From positions 1,302,907 to 1,366,906 of the forward strand of contig NZ_JAGSYF010000002.1 in the NCBI RefSeq assembly GCF_025685645.1: a DNA stretch of 64,000 nucleotides. Reading direction: 5' to 3'. This DNA comes from Edaphobacter bradus. GTDB lineage: Bacteria > Acidobacteriota > Terriglobia > Terriglobales > Acidobacteriaceae. The notes beneath the pieces are model-generated. The model ran no database searches. It was not told the DNA's origin and was given only the letters and a program-made list of their open reading frames with translations. The translations under genes were made by a program, and so were the position numbers. Position 1 is the first letter of the stretch. Every line of letters begins with the position of its first letter. This document shows, one piece after another, positions 9,401 through 17,587 of the stretch.

Positions 9401-9763
9401 GCCGGAGTCGTCCTGCGGCGCCCTAACCTCACCGCCAACCCCGCTCTATCGCCCGGCCAGCGCACCCCGGCACACTTCTTCAACACCGCCGCCTTCGCCA
9501 CAGCGCCTGAGTTCACCTTCGGCAACGCATCGCGCAACCCCGTCCGCGGCCCCGCCTATCGCAACGCCGACTTCGCTCTGGTCAAGCACACCCGCATCGG
9601 CGAGCGCACCGACGTCGAGCTGCGCGCCGAGCTCTTCAACGTCACCAACACCCCCGCCTTCTCGCAGCCCAACGGCTCATTCGGAGCCGCAGCCTTCGGC
9701 AGCATCACCAGCACCACCACCGACCCGCGCGTCGCGCAGTTCGCCGTCAAGCTCAGCCGCTAA
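6416..9763 (+). CDS. Oar-like TonB-dependent receptor with carboxypeptidase-regulatory N-domain
   Basis: A 1115-aa outer-membrane protein. The signal peptide (about residues 1-25) ends in V-S-A-Q. A carboxypeptidase-regulatory-like beta domain follows at about residues 27-112, with the usual G-R-I-S-D-P-S-G-A start. A plug-like segment (L-P-L-N-S-R-N-F) and a long beta-barrel follow. These proteins are abundant in Acidobacteriota and are thought to take up large glycans or peptides with TonB energy. No linked SusD-like or transport gene fixes the ligand. It ends near R-V-A-Q-F-A-V-K-L-S-R, a typical barrel-terminal strand. Long antisense frames in this GC-rich gene are shadows. Confidence 0.9.
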   Translation: MTRIITTKIVLSLVATCVVAAPVSAQVRGELKGRISDPSGAAISGAQVTLTQTATGVRQNAATTDAGEYDFTQLNSGTYSIAVDRPSFARLQRNGITVTVGQTVNLDLALQPGPDNQTITVNADAPLLQTATSDIATTIAGSTVVALPLNSRNFVQLSTLAPGVALPPGTLLPRINGGRPRTNEYLYDGISALQPEPGQVAFFPIIDDIAEFTIEANNVPAEFGRFNGGVVNVATRSGNNQFHGSLYEFFRNEALNSRNYFAGSAARKPEYRRNLYGGTIGGPILHDRLFFFGDYQGIKQRIGVTRISTVPTLAERRGIFTGVAKIYDPTTTQVVNGKVIRTEFPNDVIDKPLDPAAVALLARYPLPTSGGAANNFTRTANDDDHQNQFDLRIDAAHGSRDRGFARYTYYNEVEQPVTPLPEGSGAIGGSVIGTGNVGGLSNILGQQIVLSETHTFSPSVVNDVRLGYTRRGNTQSGPTLSSTASDALGIPGIPTNASFNNVLPLFTLTGFQQLGANASTSARYQTSVSELIDTVLFTHAAHSLKAGADMRRYELNAISPPNPTGSFSFTNTGTNTTGAKGSTGGNALAGFLLGQVDTFSIDLQNRTIRPRDYIYEFFAQDDWRISPRLTLNIGARWTLHLPSTETRNQGAVFNLATQQLDYLGVNGYPRTARELHWANVAPRLGFTFAVDPKTVLRTGFGIVFIDQSGITTPFTTPQYPFIQNVQQKTTDGFVPAFQLSKGPTVTPIPLTPDAGLGQSVYTANRKAGSGYVQQWNLAVQRSITNNLSVEIAYVGSHIVHVGIPDANLNQLTAAQLATGLTNPTALTAQVTNPYYGLIPPSSSIGGPKVAAAQLLKPYPRFQNVAIYRNNSGTTNYNAIEAKAEQRLSHGLSFLFSYTHSKLIDDASSVFSSTVLSSPNSSSLIAADTYRPYLERDSSNGDMPNVFAISGVYELPRYAGHGLATKAFGGWTLNAIVSLQSGMPVTVTQATNLNSFAGVVLRRPNLTANPALSPGQRTPAHFFNTAAFATAPEFTFGNASRNPVRGPAYRNADFALVKHTRIGERTDVELRAELFNVTNTPAFSQPNGSFGAAAFGSITSTTTDPRVAQFAVKLSR

Positions 9764-9809
9764 CCCTCTACTGTTGTCACGTCCGTCATGCGGGCCTACA
9801 CTCCCACGC

Positions 9810-10304
9810 ATGACGGCACAAGAGCTGGAATCCCTCTGGGAAGAGCACACCCGCCACGAATTCGTCACCCGCGATCTCCAGTCCACCCTCGACACCATGG
9901 TCGACGACGCCTACGTCAACCACATCCCCACCATGACTGGCGGCTACGGCAAGGAGGCCCTCCGCGGCTTCTACGGCCACGACTTCATCCCCTGCATGCC
10001 GCCCGACACCACCCTCACCCCGGTCTCCCGCACCGTCGGTGCCGACCAGCTCGTCGACGAGATGATCTTCTCCTTCACCCACACCATCGAGATGCCTTGG
10101 ATGCTCCCCGGCATCGCTCCCACCGGCCGCCGTGTCGAGGTCCCGCTAGTCGCCATCGTCCACTTTCGCGATGGCAAACTCGCCCACGAACACATCTACT
10201 GGGATCAGGCCTCTGTCCTCAAACAACTAGGCGTGCTCAACGACCCAACCCTCCCCATCCAGGGAGCCGAAACCGCAAAGAAGGTCCTCGAAACGCTACG
10301 ATAG
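9810..10304 (+). CDS. SnoaL/NTF2-like protein
   Basis: A 164-aa protein starting at ATG 9810. The frame is open much further upstream, but that part overlaps the receptor gene and has shadow composition. The sequence has the cone-shaped NTF2-like pattern: an N-terminal helix (L-E-S-L-W-E-E-H), then F-Y-G-H-D-F-I, and late strands V-A-I-V-H-F-R-D-G-K-L-A-H-E-H-I-Y-W-D-Q. There is no signal peptide, so it is cytoplasmic. SnoaL-like proteins include polyketide cyclases, isomerases and ligand-binding proteins, and the function here is open. It follows the receptor by 46 nt. Confidence 0.78.
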   Translation: MTAQELESLWEEHTRHEFVTRDLQSTLDTMVDDAYVNHIPTMTGGYGKEALRGFYGHDFIPCMPPDTTLTPVSRTVGADQLVDEMIFSFTHTIEMPWMLPGIAPTGRRVEVPLVAIVHFRDGKLAHEHIYWDQASVLKQLGVLNDPTLPIQGAETAKKVLETLR

Positions 10305-10345
10305 ACGGTTCGAGCAGCGGATGTTGTGTACCGCCATATCTATAT

Positions 10346-11962
10346 CTATTGCACGGTAAGTGCGATGGAGGTCTGCTGCATGACTGACCCGGCGCTGGCG
10401 GTCATGACCACCGTCGATTGTCCTGCAGGGGTACCTGGCACAGTGTGTTTGTTGTCGGAGCAACCCGCGATGAGTCCTGCGACCGCAACGAACAGAAGCA
10501 TTACACCCAGCAGACGAATGGCATAAACTCCGTTGCCGCGTGACCGCCGGCGCCGAATCGCCAGGATAGACGCGAAAGGCAAAAGCAGTGCTGAAGTGAT
10601 CCCTGCGGCGTACGTGCTCCGAAGATGTCGCTGTAGCCGACTTGTAGTGGACATCGTGGTCTGGATGGTGACGGTGCCCGTCGCGGGGGCAGTAGGCGAC
10701 ACGGTGAGCGACGAGGGAGAAAAAGTGCAGGTGGCTTTTGCTGGCAAACCACTGCAGGCCAGGCTGACGGATCCGCTGAAACCATTCACGGGTGTGACAC
10801 TGACGTTGGCTTGGGTCGAGTTGCCTGCGGTGACTGTGGCCGCACCTTCGGAAGCGCTGAAGCCGAAGGTGGGTGTACCGCCGGCCGTTGTCGTGTTTGT
10901 GATCCCGGCGAAGAGACCGTGGGCCATGTTGGCAAGTCCGGCGGTGAAATACACCGTGCTGGTATCGCCGCCGCTGACGGAAGTCGTGCCGGTGACAGTC
11001 GTGCCGCCCGGAAGAAGCTCCCACAAGTCGCCGTAGGTGAGAGCCTTACCAGTAGCGTCCATCAGTTGCCCGAGGTAGGCAAACGTCTTAGGGTCGTAGA
11101 CGTTGATGATTCCATTACCGAAGTTCCCAACGAGCAGATCATTGCTGAAGATGCCGAAGTTGGCGGGGGCGAAGGCGATTCCCCAGGGCGCGTTGAGATT
11201 GCCGAAGGTAAGCACGCGGGAAACGAACTTCCCCGTCGTGTCGAATACGTTGACGACGCCATGGCCGGGACCCGCTCCGTAGTTGGCAATGTTACGCAAC
11301 GTATAGGTGACGAAGACCTGCGTGCCTAAAACGTGCACCGAGAAGGGAAAGTAGCCCGGGGGAAGACTCGGATCGGTAAAGCTGCCGGCGAGCTTCGTCG
11401 GCTTAAAGGTGTTGTCGTATACCTCGATCGCGTTACCCTCGAAGTTCGCCGCGAGGATATAGCTGTTGGTGGTGACTCCGCCGGTGGCGATGTTCAGGAT
11501 CGCCAGACCCGTGTAGGCAGAGGCGTGGTTGTTGATCACGATCTCGCAGATGGAGTTGGCAAAACCGAGCTTGCTGTTCCACCCCGAGATTGTGCCGTCG
11601 AGGGTCGAGAAGAGGAAATTGGCTTTGCTGCCGTTCGATAGAACCATCCCGGTGGCTCCAGCCGTCGTGACGGCGCCGGCAGGCATACCCGTCGCACCTA
11701 CCGCCCCGGACGCGGCCGGTACGATGACCTTGAAGGGAATGGCTCCAGCGGGCGTAACGATGTAGGCGAAGCCGGTGCCCTGGGCGCTAATCCACCACAC
11801 TGGGCTGGAGGTGACGGCCCACGGGTTGATGAAGTTGGCGTCCATCGTCGTGGCAGGCACGGAGCCGTCCGAAACAATGTTGGTCACTTTATACGATTGT
11901 CCCGCTGCCGGCAGGCATATGGCAGCGAAGGCTACGATGGAGAGAAGGCCTTCATTTCGCAT
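10346..11962 (-). CDS. TIGR03118-family exported protein with acidobacterial C-terminal tail
   Basis: A 538-aa protein with signal peptide (about residues 1-21, L-P-A-A-G-Q). The body (about 22-370) has the N-P-W-A-V and beta-propeller-like repeats of the TIGR03118 family, whose members include PEP-CTERM proteins. An Ig-like stretch follows (G-F-S-G-S-V-S-L-A-C-S-G-L-P). The C-terminus is distinctive: a hydrophobic segment, an Arg-rich patch (R-R-R-R-S-R), a second hydrophobic segment ending L-I-A-G-C, then a Ser/Thr-rich tail ending L-T-V-Q. It is probably a surface protein, but no enzymatic role can be given. It converges with the SnoaL-like gene (41 nt apart). Confidence 0.8.
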   Translation of the reverse strand: MRNEGLLSIVAFAAICLPAAGQSYKVTNIVSDGSVPATTMDANFINPWAVTSSPVWWISAQGTGFAYIVTPAGAIPFKVIVPAASGAVGATGMPAGAVTTAGATGMVLSNGSKANFLFSTLDGTISGWNSKLGFANSICEIVINNHASAYTGLAILNIATGGVTTNSYILAANFEGNAIEVYDNTFKPTKLAGSFTDPSLPPGYFPFSVHVLGTQVFVTYTLRNIANYGAGPGHGVVNVFDTTGKFVSRVLTFGNLNAPWGIAFAPANFGIFSNDLLVGNFGNGIINVYDPKTFAYLGQLMDATGKALTYGDLWELLPGGTTVTGTTSVSGGDTSTVYFTAGLANMAHGLFAGITNTTTAGGTPTFGFSASEGAATVTAGNSTQANVSVTPVNGFSGSVSLACSGLPAKATCTFSPSSLTVSPTAPATGTVTIQTTMSTTSRLQRHLRSTYAAGITSALLLPFASILAIRRRRSRGNGVYAIRLLGVMLLFVAVAGLIAGCSDNKHTVPGTPAGQSTVVMTASAGSVMQQTSIALTVQ

Positions 11963-12290
11963 CGCGACGCACTCGCTTTCTTCCGCAGACGCAAGGCTGC
12001 CCCTGCGGACTGGGATACCAAGTCAGGTCGAATATTAGCCAGTTGCATAGTAGCCAGTTGCACCGAACCAAATGTCTGGGAATTGTAAGGGAATTGTCAA
12101 TTCATCGCGACAATGCGGGGGGCAGTCGAACGCCTGGGTGCCCCATCCTTCGCAGTCTCATCGTGAATCGGGTCCCCAGAGAGCTTGCTCACTGGGGTGA
12201 GGAAGGGTTGGAAAGCAAGTCGCTAGGCCGCCCGATGCTTTGCTGTCTGTTGCTTTGAAGGGTTAGCCCGCCGAGTGCCAACCGCCGGAT
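11963..12290. other. Intergenic region with a degenerate REP-like motif
   Basis: No convincing gene. Short frames here have no family resemblance. Bases 12136-12155 hold the complement of gaaggatggggcaccc, the same core as the REP-like hairpins at 35767-35946, but the second stem arm is missing. The region leads into a transposase remnant. Confidence 0.5.
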
Positions 12291-12512
12291 GCCCCAAACT
12301 TCTGGTCGCTGATGAAGCGCAATCTGGCAGGAACCTATGTAGCTGTCGAACCATTCCACCTTGACCGCTATCTTGACGAGCAGATGTTCCGGTTCAACAA
12401 CCGCCAGAATAAGACGGACGAGCAGCGGTTCAACAAGGCTCTCTCACAGGTCGCAGGAAAGAGGCTCACATACAACGAGCTTACCGGCGCTGGCAGTGCT
12501 ACCTCACACTAA
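12291..12512 (+). pseudogene. IS1595/ISXO2-type transposase, C-terminal remnant
   Basis: The frame reads F-W-S-L-M-K-R-N-L-A-G-T-Y, then H-L-D-R-Y-L-D-E and F-R-F-N-N-R, and ends K-R-L-T-Y-N-E-L. This is the C-terminal signature of IS1595-family (ISXO2-like) transposases. Only about 70 residues remain. The N-terminal DNA-binding part and catalytic DDE/N core are absent upstream. No terminal inverted repeats were identified. It marks an old insertion at the edge of an accessory patch. Confidence 0.75.
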
Positions 12513-12565
12513 GTGGCGGCAAGGACGCGGAAAACTTCTCGAACCTCTCTTTCGCTTCCGGGCCT

Positions 12566-13396
12566 TCATGGTATTGGTGCTTCATGTTTGCATCCGAGTA
12601 GGTGAACTTCGTTCCGTTCTCTACGATTTATCCATACCACAATCATTTCCATCTGTTGCGCCATCCTGGGCAGCACATTCTCGGTTGGACTTATTTTTTC
12701 CGCTTGGTCTGATGTCCACCACAGTGGAAGGTCATCGTATCGCTCTCCCAACCGATGCATTAGAGAAGTTATTCTCTTCCCAAAATCTTTATCCGTATAT
12801 GCATAGAGGAGTTTCTGTTGCCACTTGATCTTCTTCAGCGAGCGAGCAGCCATGGCTTCCGCCGCCTTCGCGGGATCTGTTTCGTTAGGATCAAGAATGT
12901 CATTGGGATATGGCCCCAAACTGGCGTAGAGGTCACGCAGTTCTTTGGCTAGCTGAAGGGATTCAAGCTGGAACGGAGAAACTACCGCCTTCACCTCTTC
13001 CAGCTGCCCTATAGCTTCGCGCCTCTCTTCGTCACATAGTCTTCGGCTCTCCTGCGCTCGCCACAAGTCGGCCTTGTGCCCGGCTTCCACCCTCCGCATT
13101 TGATCGGCGTCGGCGTGGTCAGGGGGAGATGCCAAAGCTGCCGTAGAAGAAACTGGGAGATGCTCTTGCTTCTGCTCTCCCTTACGGTAAAGAGAAAAGA
13201 CAATTAGCAGCACTCCGAGTATGAGCAGACATGCAAACAGCACCCAGTCCACCGGGATCCGGTGAGCAGCTTGCGATATGGCCTTGAAGATCGCCCCTAT
13301 CACCGTAGAGCCTCCAATCCACTTCGCCAATTCAACGGCAAGGTTTCCGCGAATTTCCTTCCAGCCTTGCGCGACTCTCTCTTTGAAACTAGCCAT
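12566..13396 (-). CDS. Hypothetical membrane-anchored protein
   Basis: A 276-aa protein not assigned to a family. An amphipathic N-terminus (residues 1-25) is followed by a weakly hydrophobic stretch (about 26-45) and one strong transmembrane segment at about 49-70 (W-V-L-F-A-C-L-L-I-L-G-V-L-L-I-V-F-S-L). The remainder is charged, helical and probably cytoplasmic, with possible coiled coil at about 100-150. The gene is less GC-rich than the flanking metabolic genes and lies beside a transposase remnant, so recent acquisition is possible. Confidence 0.65.
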   Translation of the reverse strand: MASFKERVAQGWKEIRGNLAVELAKWIGGSTVIGAIFKAISQAAHRIPVDWVLFACLLILGVLLIVFSLYRKGEQKQEHLPVSSTAALASPPDHADADQMRRVEAGHKADLWRAQESRRLCDEERREAIGQLEEVKAVVSPFQLESLQLAKELRDLYASLGPYPNDILDPNETDPAKAAEAMAARSLKKIKWQQKLLYAYTDKDFGKRITSLMHRLGERYDDLPLWWTSDQAEKISPTENVLPRMAQQMEMIVVWINRRERNEVHLLGCKHEAPIP

Positions 13397-13557
13397 GCGT
13401 CATTGTCCATCCCTTCTGGGGGACGGTAAAGCCATGAAGTTAAAGGCCAAAGCCGACCTTCCCCCAGACTAGCCACGAGGTAACGCCCTGACGCCTGTGC
13501 GTCAAGTGATTTATTACCCCTACAAGAAGTAAATCAGCCAAAACCTCAGAAAAAATG
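13397..13557. other. Intergenic, no gene seen
   Basis: AT-richer leader of the hypothetical membrane gene. Contains a 7-bp inverted repeat tgattta/taaatca (13507-13513 and 13530-13536) and nothing else recognisable. The long intergenic repeat begins at 13558. Confidence 0.5.
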
Positions 13558-13820
13558 CTTGTCAAGCCCCAAAGCCATCTAAACCCATAAAAATAAACCA
13601 CTTCCAAGTGGCAGAGTAGTTCTCCTCAAGCCGCTAAAATAAAACCAGCACGTAAAGAAAGAAGCCCTGGCCAAGCCGGGGCTCTCTTTTCCGCCACTAA
13701 GTCATTTGAATTCAATATCTTGATCTATAACTTGTTTATTATGAATATCTTGCACGGGGAGTCCAAAGCTAAACCAAATAAAATGAATATTTTACGCAAA
13801 AACAGGGGGGAGGGGGGTAC
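13558..13820 (-). repeat. Long intergenic element, copy 3 (minus orientation)
   Basis: Reads on the minus strand in the same order as the copies at 33417 and 34992. A gtacccccc/ctcccccc tract (13820-13805) comes first. Three AT-rich boxes of the form gcAAgaTATTcATT follow (13795-13781, 13753-13739, 13723-13708), then a GC hairpin (13683-13663, agccccggc/gccagggct), actactctgccac, and finally ggctttggggcttgacaag. It starts 16 nt after the stop of the molybdopterin oxidoreductase gene and in the same orientation, so it would be that gene's 3' untranslated region and terminator. Confidence 0.75.
13663..13683. terminator. GC hairpin inside intergenic element copy 3
   Basis: Stem agccctggc (13663-13671) and gccggggct (13675-13683) with a 3-nt loop and one G-U-type pair. 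A T-run (ctctctttt) follows on the plus strand and an A/T-rich tract (complement of aaagaaag) on the minus strand. It probably terminates the molybdopterin oxidoreductase transcript. Confidence 0.6.
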
Positions 13821-13836
13821 CCTCAAAGCTGACTCG

Positions 13837-15972
13837 CTACCCAGCCTTCCGGACCTCGACCAGCGTCGAGTAGAACGTAGGGCCGCCGCCGATATCGGCC
13901 AGCCGCTCGCTCGTCAGCGCATTCACATTTGCGCCATCGCGCGAGAGCTTGTTCCAGTCCAGCCGCGCCGCCACAACGCCCGCACCTACGCGGCCATCGA
14001 CAACCGCGCGCAGCAGAATGCGTCCGCGCCCGTTGAAGACCTCGACCTCGTCGCCCGTCGCAATACCGCGAGGAGCAGCGTCCGTCGCATGCATCTCGAG
14101 CACGCCCGCTGTACGCGACTCCATCTTCTGATGGACACCGAGGTTAGCGAAGGTCGAGTTCATATAGTTGTCCGCCTTGCGCGGCAGAAACTCCAGCGGA
14201 TACTCCTTCGCGTTCGCCCGCGACTCCGCCGGAGCCACAAACACCGGAACCGGAACCAGTTCGCCGCGCCCGCTCGGCGTGTGGAACCACGCAGCCGTGG
14301 AGAAGGGAAGCACTTCACCGGACTCGTTCGCCGGAAGCGGCAGCCGGACGTGACCTTCGCGCTCAAGCCGCTCGCGCGTGATGCCCGCAAACCAGGGGTC
14401 TTGCGAGCCGAGCGCCTGGTCAATCAGCTCGTCCTCGCGATCGTCGAAGCAAGCCTCAGAAAAGCCCATCCTGCGGCCCAGCTCGCCGAAGAGCGTGACG
14501 TTGTTTCGCGCCTCGCCCAGCGGAGCGATCGCCCGCTCGCTGACCTGCGCGTAGAGATGACCGTAAGCGCCCTGCACGTCCTTCGTCTCCAGGAACGTCG
14601 GAGCAGGCAGCAGAATGTCCGCGTAGTCCGCCGTGTCAGTAAAGAACTGCTCATGGACCACCATGAACAGATCGTCGCGCCGCATCCCGCGCAGCACATC
14701 GTTCTGGTTCGGAGCGATCGCCGCCGGATTCGAGTTGTAAACAAAGATCGCCTTCACCGGAGGCCCGCCAACGCCTGCGTCCGCCGAAGTCAGCGCCTCG
14801 CCCAGCCGGCTCATGTTCACCACGCGGGCCACGCGTCCCAGCGGACTCGCGTTCATCAGCTCGGGCATCTGCAGTGCTTTTGAGTTGAACGGAAACGAGC
14901 CCGACGTCGAGAGCTGCAATCCGCCGCCGCGATGCTGCCATGCGCCGGTCAGCAGCGGAAGCATCGCAACCGCGCGCGCGGCCGTCCCGCCGTTCTCGCT
15001 GCGCTGGATGCCATAGTTTAGCCGGATCGCCGCAGGCTTGCCGGTCGCGCGCAGGCAGTTGGCATAAGCAAGCGCCAGCCGTTCGATCGCTTCGGCTGCA
15101 ATGCCCGTCACGCGAGCAACTGCTTCAGGCGCGTGCTCAGGCTTCAGCGCATGCGCGCGCAGCTCCTCGAAGCCGTGCGTGCAACTTGCGATGTACTCGC
15201 GGTCCTCAAGACCGTCGCGCAGAATCACGTGCGTCAGCCCCAGCGCGAGCGCCGCGTCCGTTCCGGGATTGATCGCCAGGTGCTCATCGGCGAGCGCCGC
15301 CGTGCGCGTCTTGTACGGGTCGATCACGACCAGCTTCGCGCCGTGCCGCCGCGCCTCTTCGATGAAGGGCCACAGATGAATATTGTTGCCGTGAATGTTC
15401 GCGCCCCACGCGATGATCAACCCGGCGTGTGCAAAGTCTTCGGGCGGCGTTCCCAGCTTCACGCCGTAAACGCTCGACAGCGCCGTGCCTCCCGTGGTCG
15501 AGCAGATCGTCCGGTCGAGCTGCGAGGCTCCCAGCCGGTGAAAGAACCTGCGGTCCATCGATCCGTAGCCAAGCTGCCCGATGGTTCCGGCATAGCTGTA
15601 AGGAAGGATGCTCTCCGGACCATGTTCTGCTGCAATCGACGTCAACCGCGCAGCAATCTCATCAAGTGCCTCGTCCCACGAGATGCGCTCAAACGCTTCA
15701 GCCTCGCGGCCCTTTTCGAGCGGCCCCTTCGCAACACCCTTTTTGCGACGCATCGGATAGAGCAGTCTGTCGGGCGAGTAGACGCGATCCAGATATTTCG
15801 CAACCTTGCCGCACAGAAAGCCGCGCGTCACCGGATGCGAAGGATCGCCCTGCACCTTCACCGCGCGGCCGGTCAGTTCGTCCACAGTCACCAGAACGCC
15901 GCACGAGTCCGGGCAGTCATGCGAGCAGACCGCATGAACCACGCGCGTCGCGACAGTGGGATTCGTGCTCAT
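13837..15972 (-). CDS. Molybdopterin-dependent oxidoreductase (formate dehydrogenase/BisC-like)
   Basis: A 711-aa protein of the DMSO-reductase superfamily. The N-terminal Cys motif C-S-H-D-C-P-D-S-C-G with a later G-F-L-C-G-K would bind a [4Fe-4S] cluster. The molybdopterin domains follow (S-Y-A-G-T-I-G-Q-L, W-G-A-N-I-H-G-N-N, V-I-D-P-Y-K-T-R), and the C-terminal dinucleotide-binding domain is present (N-G-R-G-R-I-L-L-R-A-V-V). There is no Tat signal, so it is probably cytoplasmic. Substrate is not determinable; formate and various oxo-transfer substrates are options. It stands alone, and an intergenic element follows its stop. Confidence 0.88.
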   Translation of the reverse strand: MSTNPTVATRVVHAVCSHDCPDSCGVLVTVDELTGRAVKVQGDPSHPVTRGFLCGKVAKYLDRVYSPDRLLYPMRRKKGVAKGPLEKGREAEAFERISWDEALDEIAARLTSIAAEHGPESILPYSYAGTIGQLGYGSMDRRFFHRLGASQLDRTICSTTGGTALSSVYGVKLGTPPEDFAHAGLIIAWGANIHGNNIHLWPFIEEARRHGAKLVVIDPYKTRTAALADEHLAINPGTDAALALGLTHVILRDGLEDREYIASCTHGFEELRAHALKPEHAPEAVARVTGIAAEAIERLALAYANCLRATGKPAAIRLNYGIQRSENGGTAARAVAMLPLLTGAWQHRGGGLQLSTSGSFPFNSKALQMPELMNASPLGRVARVVNMSRLGEALTSADAGVGGPPVKAIFVYNSNPAAIAPNQNDVLRGMRRDDLFMVVHEQFFTDTADYADILLPAPTFLETKDVQGAYGHLYAQVSERAIAPLGEARNNVTLFGELGRRMGFSEACFDDREDELIDQALGSQDPWFAGITRERLEREGHVRLPLPANESGEVLPFSTAAWFHTPSGRGELVPVPVFVAPAESRANAKEYPLEFLPRKADNYMNSTFANLGVHQKMESRTAGVLEMHATDAAPRGIATGDEVEVFNGRGRILLRAVVDGRVGAGVVAARLDWNKLSRDGANVNALTSERLADIGGGPTFYSTLVEVRKAG

Positions 15973-16101
15973 CCCTCTATTTTAGTCCAATGGTGCGCGT
16001 AACCCCGCGCCAAACCAGCGCCTGAAAGGTCCCTGAGGGATTCTCAACGACGGACAGCACATTTGCTACAGTGGTCGGTAATCCTCCGAGGTGATTCCGT
16101 G

Positions 16102-16569
16102 ATGCTTCGCCGTTGCCTCTTTGCCGCAGTTCTTGCAGTCATCTTCGCCCCCTGTTGTCTGCACGCGCAGGACATGCAACAGTTGACGACCGTGAGCCAT
16201 GAGCAGCTCGACGTGGTCAAGGTGCTGCTTGCGCAGGAGGCGGCCTGGAACCGCGGCGATCTCGAGGCCTTCTCTCAGGCGTACAAGGACTCGCCCGACA
16301 CGCTCTTCATCACCAACATCGTCAACCGCGGCTTTGCCGGCATGGTCGATGCCTATCGCCGCGACTATCCCACCAAGGCTGCGATGGGAACGCTGGGCTT
16401 CTCGGACCTTGAGGTGCACCCGCTCGATGAGCGGTTCGCCGTCGCCATTGGAAAGTATCATCTCGAGCGCGGCAAGAAGGACGGCGGCAACGCCGAGGGC
16501 ATCTTCTCGCTCGTCTTCGAGAAGACTGACAAGGGCTGGAAGATCATCGTGGACCACACGACCGGCTAA
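16102..16569 (+). CDS. Exported SnoaL/DUF4440-like protein
   Basis: A 155-aa protein. ATG 16102 is chosen over an upstream in-frame start because GAGG (16088-16091) precedes it by 10 nt and it gives a clean signal peptide (about residues 1-23, ending L-H-A-Q). The mature part has the NTF2-like pattern A-W-N-R-G-D-L-E-A-F, Y-R-R-D-Y-P, F-A-V-A-I-G-K-Y-H and W-K-I-I-V-D-H-T, as in DUF4440 proteins. A periplasmic ligand-binding or enzymatic role is possible but unproven. It is divergent from the molybdopterin gene and 51 nt ahead of the MBL-fold gene. Confidence 0.8.
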   Translation: MLRRCLFAAVLAVIFAPCCLHAQDMQQLTTVSHEQLDVVKVLLAQEAAWNRGDLEAFSQAYKDSPDTLFITNIVNRGFAGMVDAYRRDYPTKAAMGTLGFSDLEVHPLDERFAVAIGKYHLERGKKDGGNAEGIFSLVFEKTDKGWKIIVDHTTG

Positions 16570-16620
16570 GGGCCCTGAAGACCGCTCCTGGGGAACAGGG
16601 AACGACGTACACTTGAAGCC

Positions 16621-17568
16621 ATGATCACCCGCCGCCGCTTCCTCGCCACCTCAGCCACCGCCGCTACAGCAGCGTGGCTCGCTCCGCGCAATCTCTTCGC
16701 GCAGCAGGACGTGCAGGAGCCCGAGATGGTTGTTCATGGGCGAGCTGCCGCAGCCACGGCGAAGATTACAACACAGAAGCTGCAAGGCAACGTCAGCGTG
16801 TTGCTTGGCTCTGGCGGAAACATCGCTGTGCTGCCTGGGCCTGAGGGCAAGCTGCTGGTTGACGCGGGCATCTCGACCTCTAAGCCGCAGATCACCGAGG
16901 CCCTCGCCGCCATCAGCCCCGACCCCATTCAGCACCTGGTCAACACGCACTGGCACTGGGACCACACCGACGGCAACCTGTGGATGCACGCGGCCGGGGC
17001 GACCATCATTGCGCACGAGAGGACGCGCCGACGCCTTAGCAGCCCGCAGGTCATCGCTGCCTTCAACGCAACCTTTCCCGCGCTGCCCGCGGACGCTCTT
17101 CCGACCAAGATCTTTACCGATACCGATACGCTGACGACCAACGGAGCCACGCTGCTGCTGAGTCACTACGACCCGGCCCACACCGACACCGACATCTCCG
17201 TCCTCTTTACCGACGCCGACGTGCTGCACACCGGCGACACCTGGTTCAACGGCGTCTATCCTTTCATCGACTACTCCACCGGCGGCCACATCGACGGCAT
17301 GATCCGCGCCACGCAGCGCAACCTCGCCACCGGAACCGGATCGACGATAGTCATCCCCGGCCACGGCCCTGTGGGCGACAAGGACCAGCTCTCGCAGTCG
17401 CTCGACATGCTCACCGCCATCCGCGACAAGGTTGCTGCCCTCAAGAAGCAGGGTAAGACGGTAGACGAGGCGGTCGCAGCCAAGCCTACTGCGCAGTTCG
17501 ACGAAAAGTGGGGCAAGGGTTTCGTGCAGCCGGAGATGTTCGTGAAGCTGGTCTATCAGGGCGTGTAA
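16621..17568 (+). CDS. Tat-exported metallo-beta-lactamase-fold hydrolase
   Basis: A 315-aa protein with a twin-arginine signal (T-R-R-R-F-L, residues 3-8) followed by an Ala-rich segment. The zinc site is clear: H110-W-H112-W-D114-H115, a later H in L-L-S-H-Y-D-P-A-H-T, T-G-D-T-W-F and the C-terminal G-H-G-P. This is the MBL superfamily, which includes glyoxalase II and lactonases as well as beta-lactamases. Substrate is unknown, and the loop pattern does not prove beta-lactamase activity. It ends with a strong hairpin terminator. Confidence 0.87.
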   Translation: MITRRRFLATSATAATAAWLAPRNLFAQQDVQEPEMVVHGRAAAATAKITTQKLQGNVSVLLGSGGNIAVLPGPEGKLLVDAGISTSKPQITEALAAISPDPIQHLVNTHWHWDHTDGNLWMHAAGATIIAHERTRRRLSSPQVIAAFNATFPALPADALPTKIFTDTDTLTTNGATLLLSHYDPAHTDTDISVLFTDADVLHTGDTWFNGVYPFIDYSTGGHIDGMIRATQRNLATGTGSTIVIPGHGPVGDKDQLSQSLDMLTAIRDKVAALKKQGKTVDEAVAAKPTAQFDEKWGKGFVQPEMFVKLVYQGV

Positions 17569-17587
17569 GCCGCACTCTCTTCCAGCA

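Noticed and set aside
9285-9809. N-terminal extension of the SnoaL-like gene
   Set aside because: Ser/Pro/Thr-rich shadow of the receptor gene. The recognisable domain starts at 9810.
13720-14883. Plus-strand frame across the molybdopterin gene
   Set aside because: Arg/His/Ala-rich shadow, partly inside the intergenic repeat.
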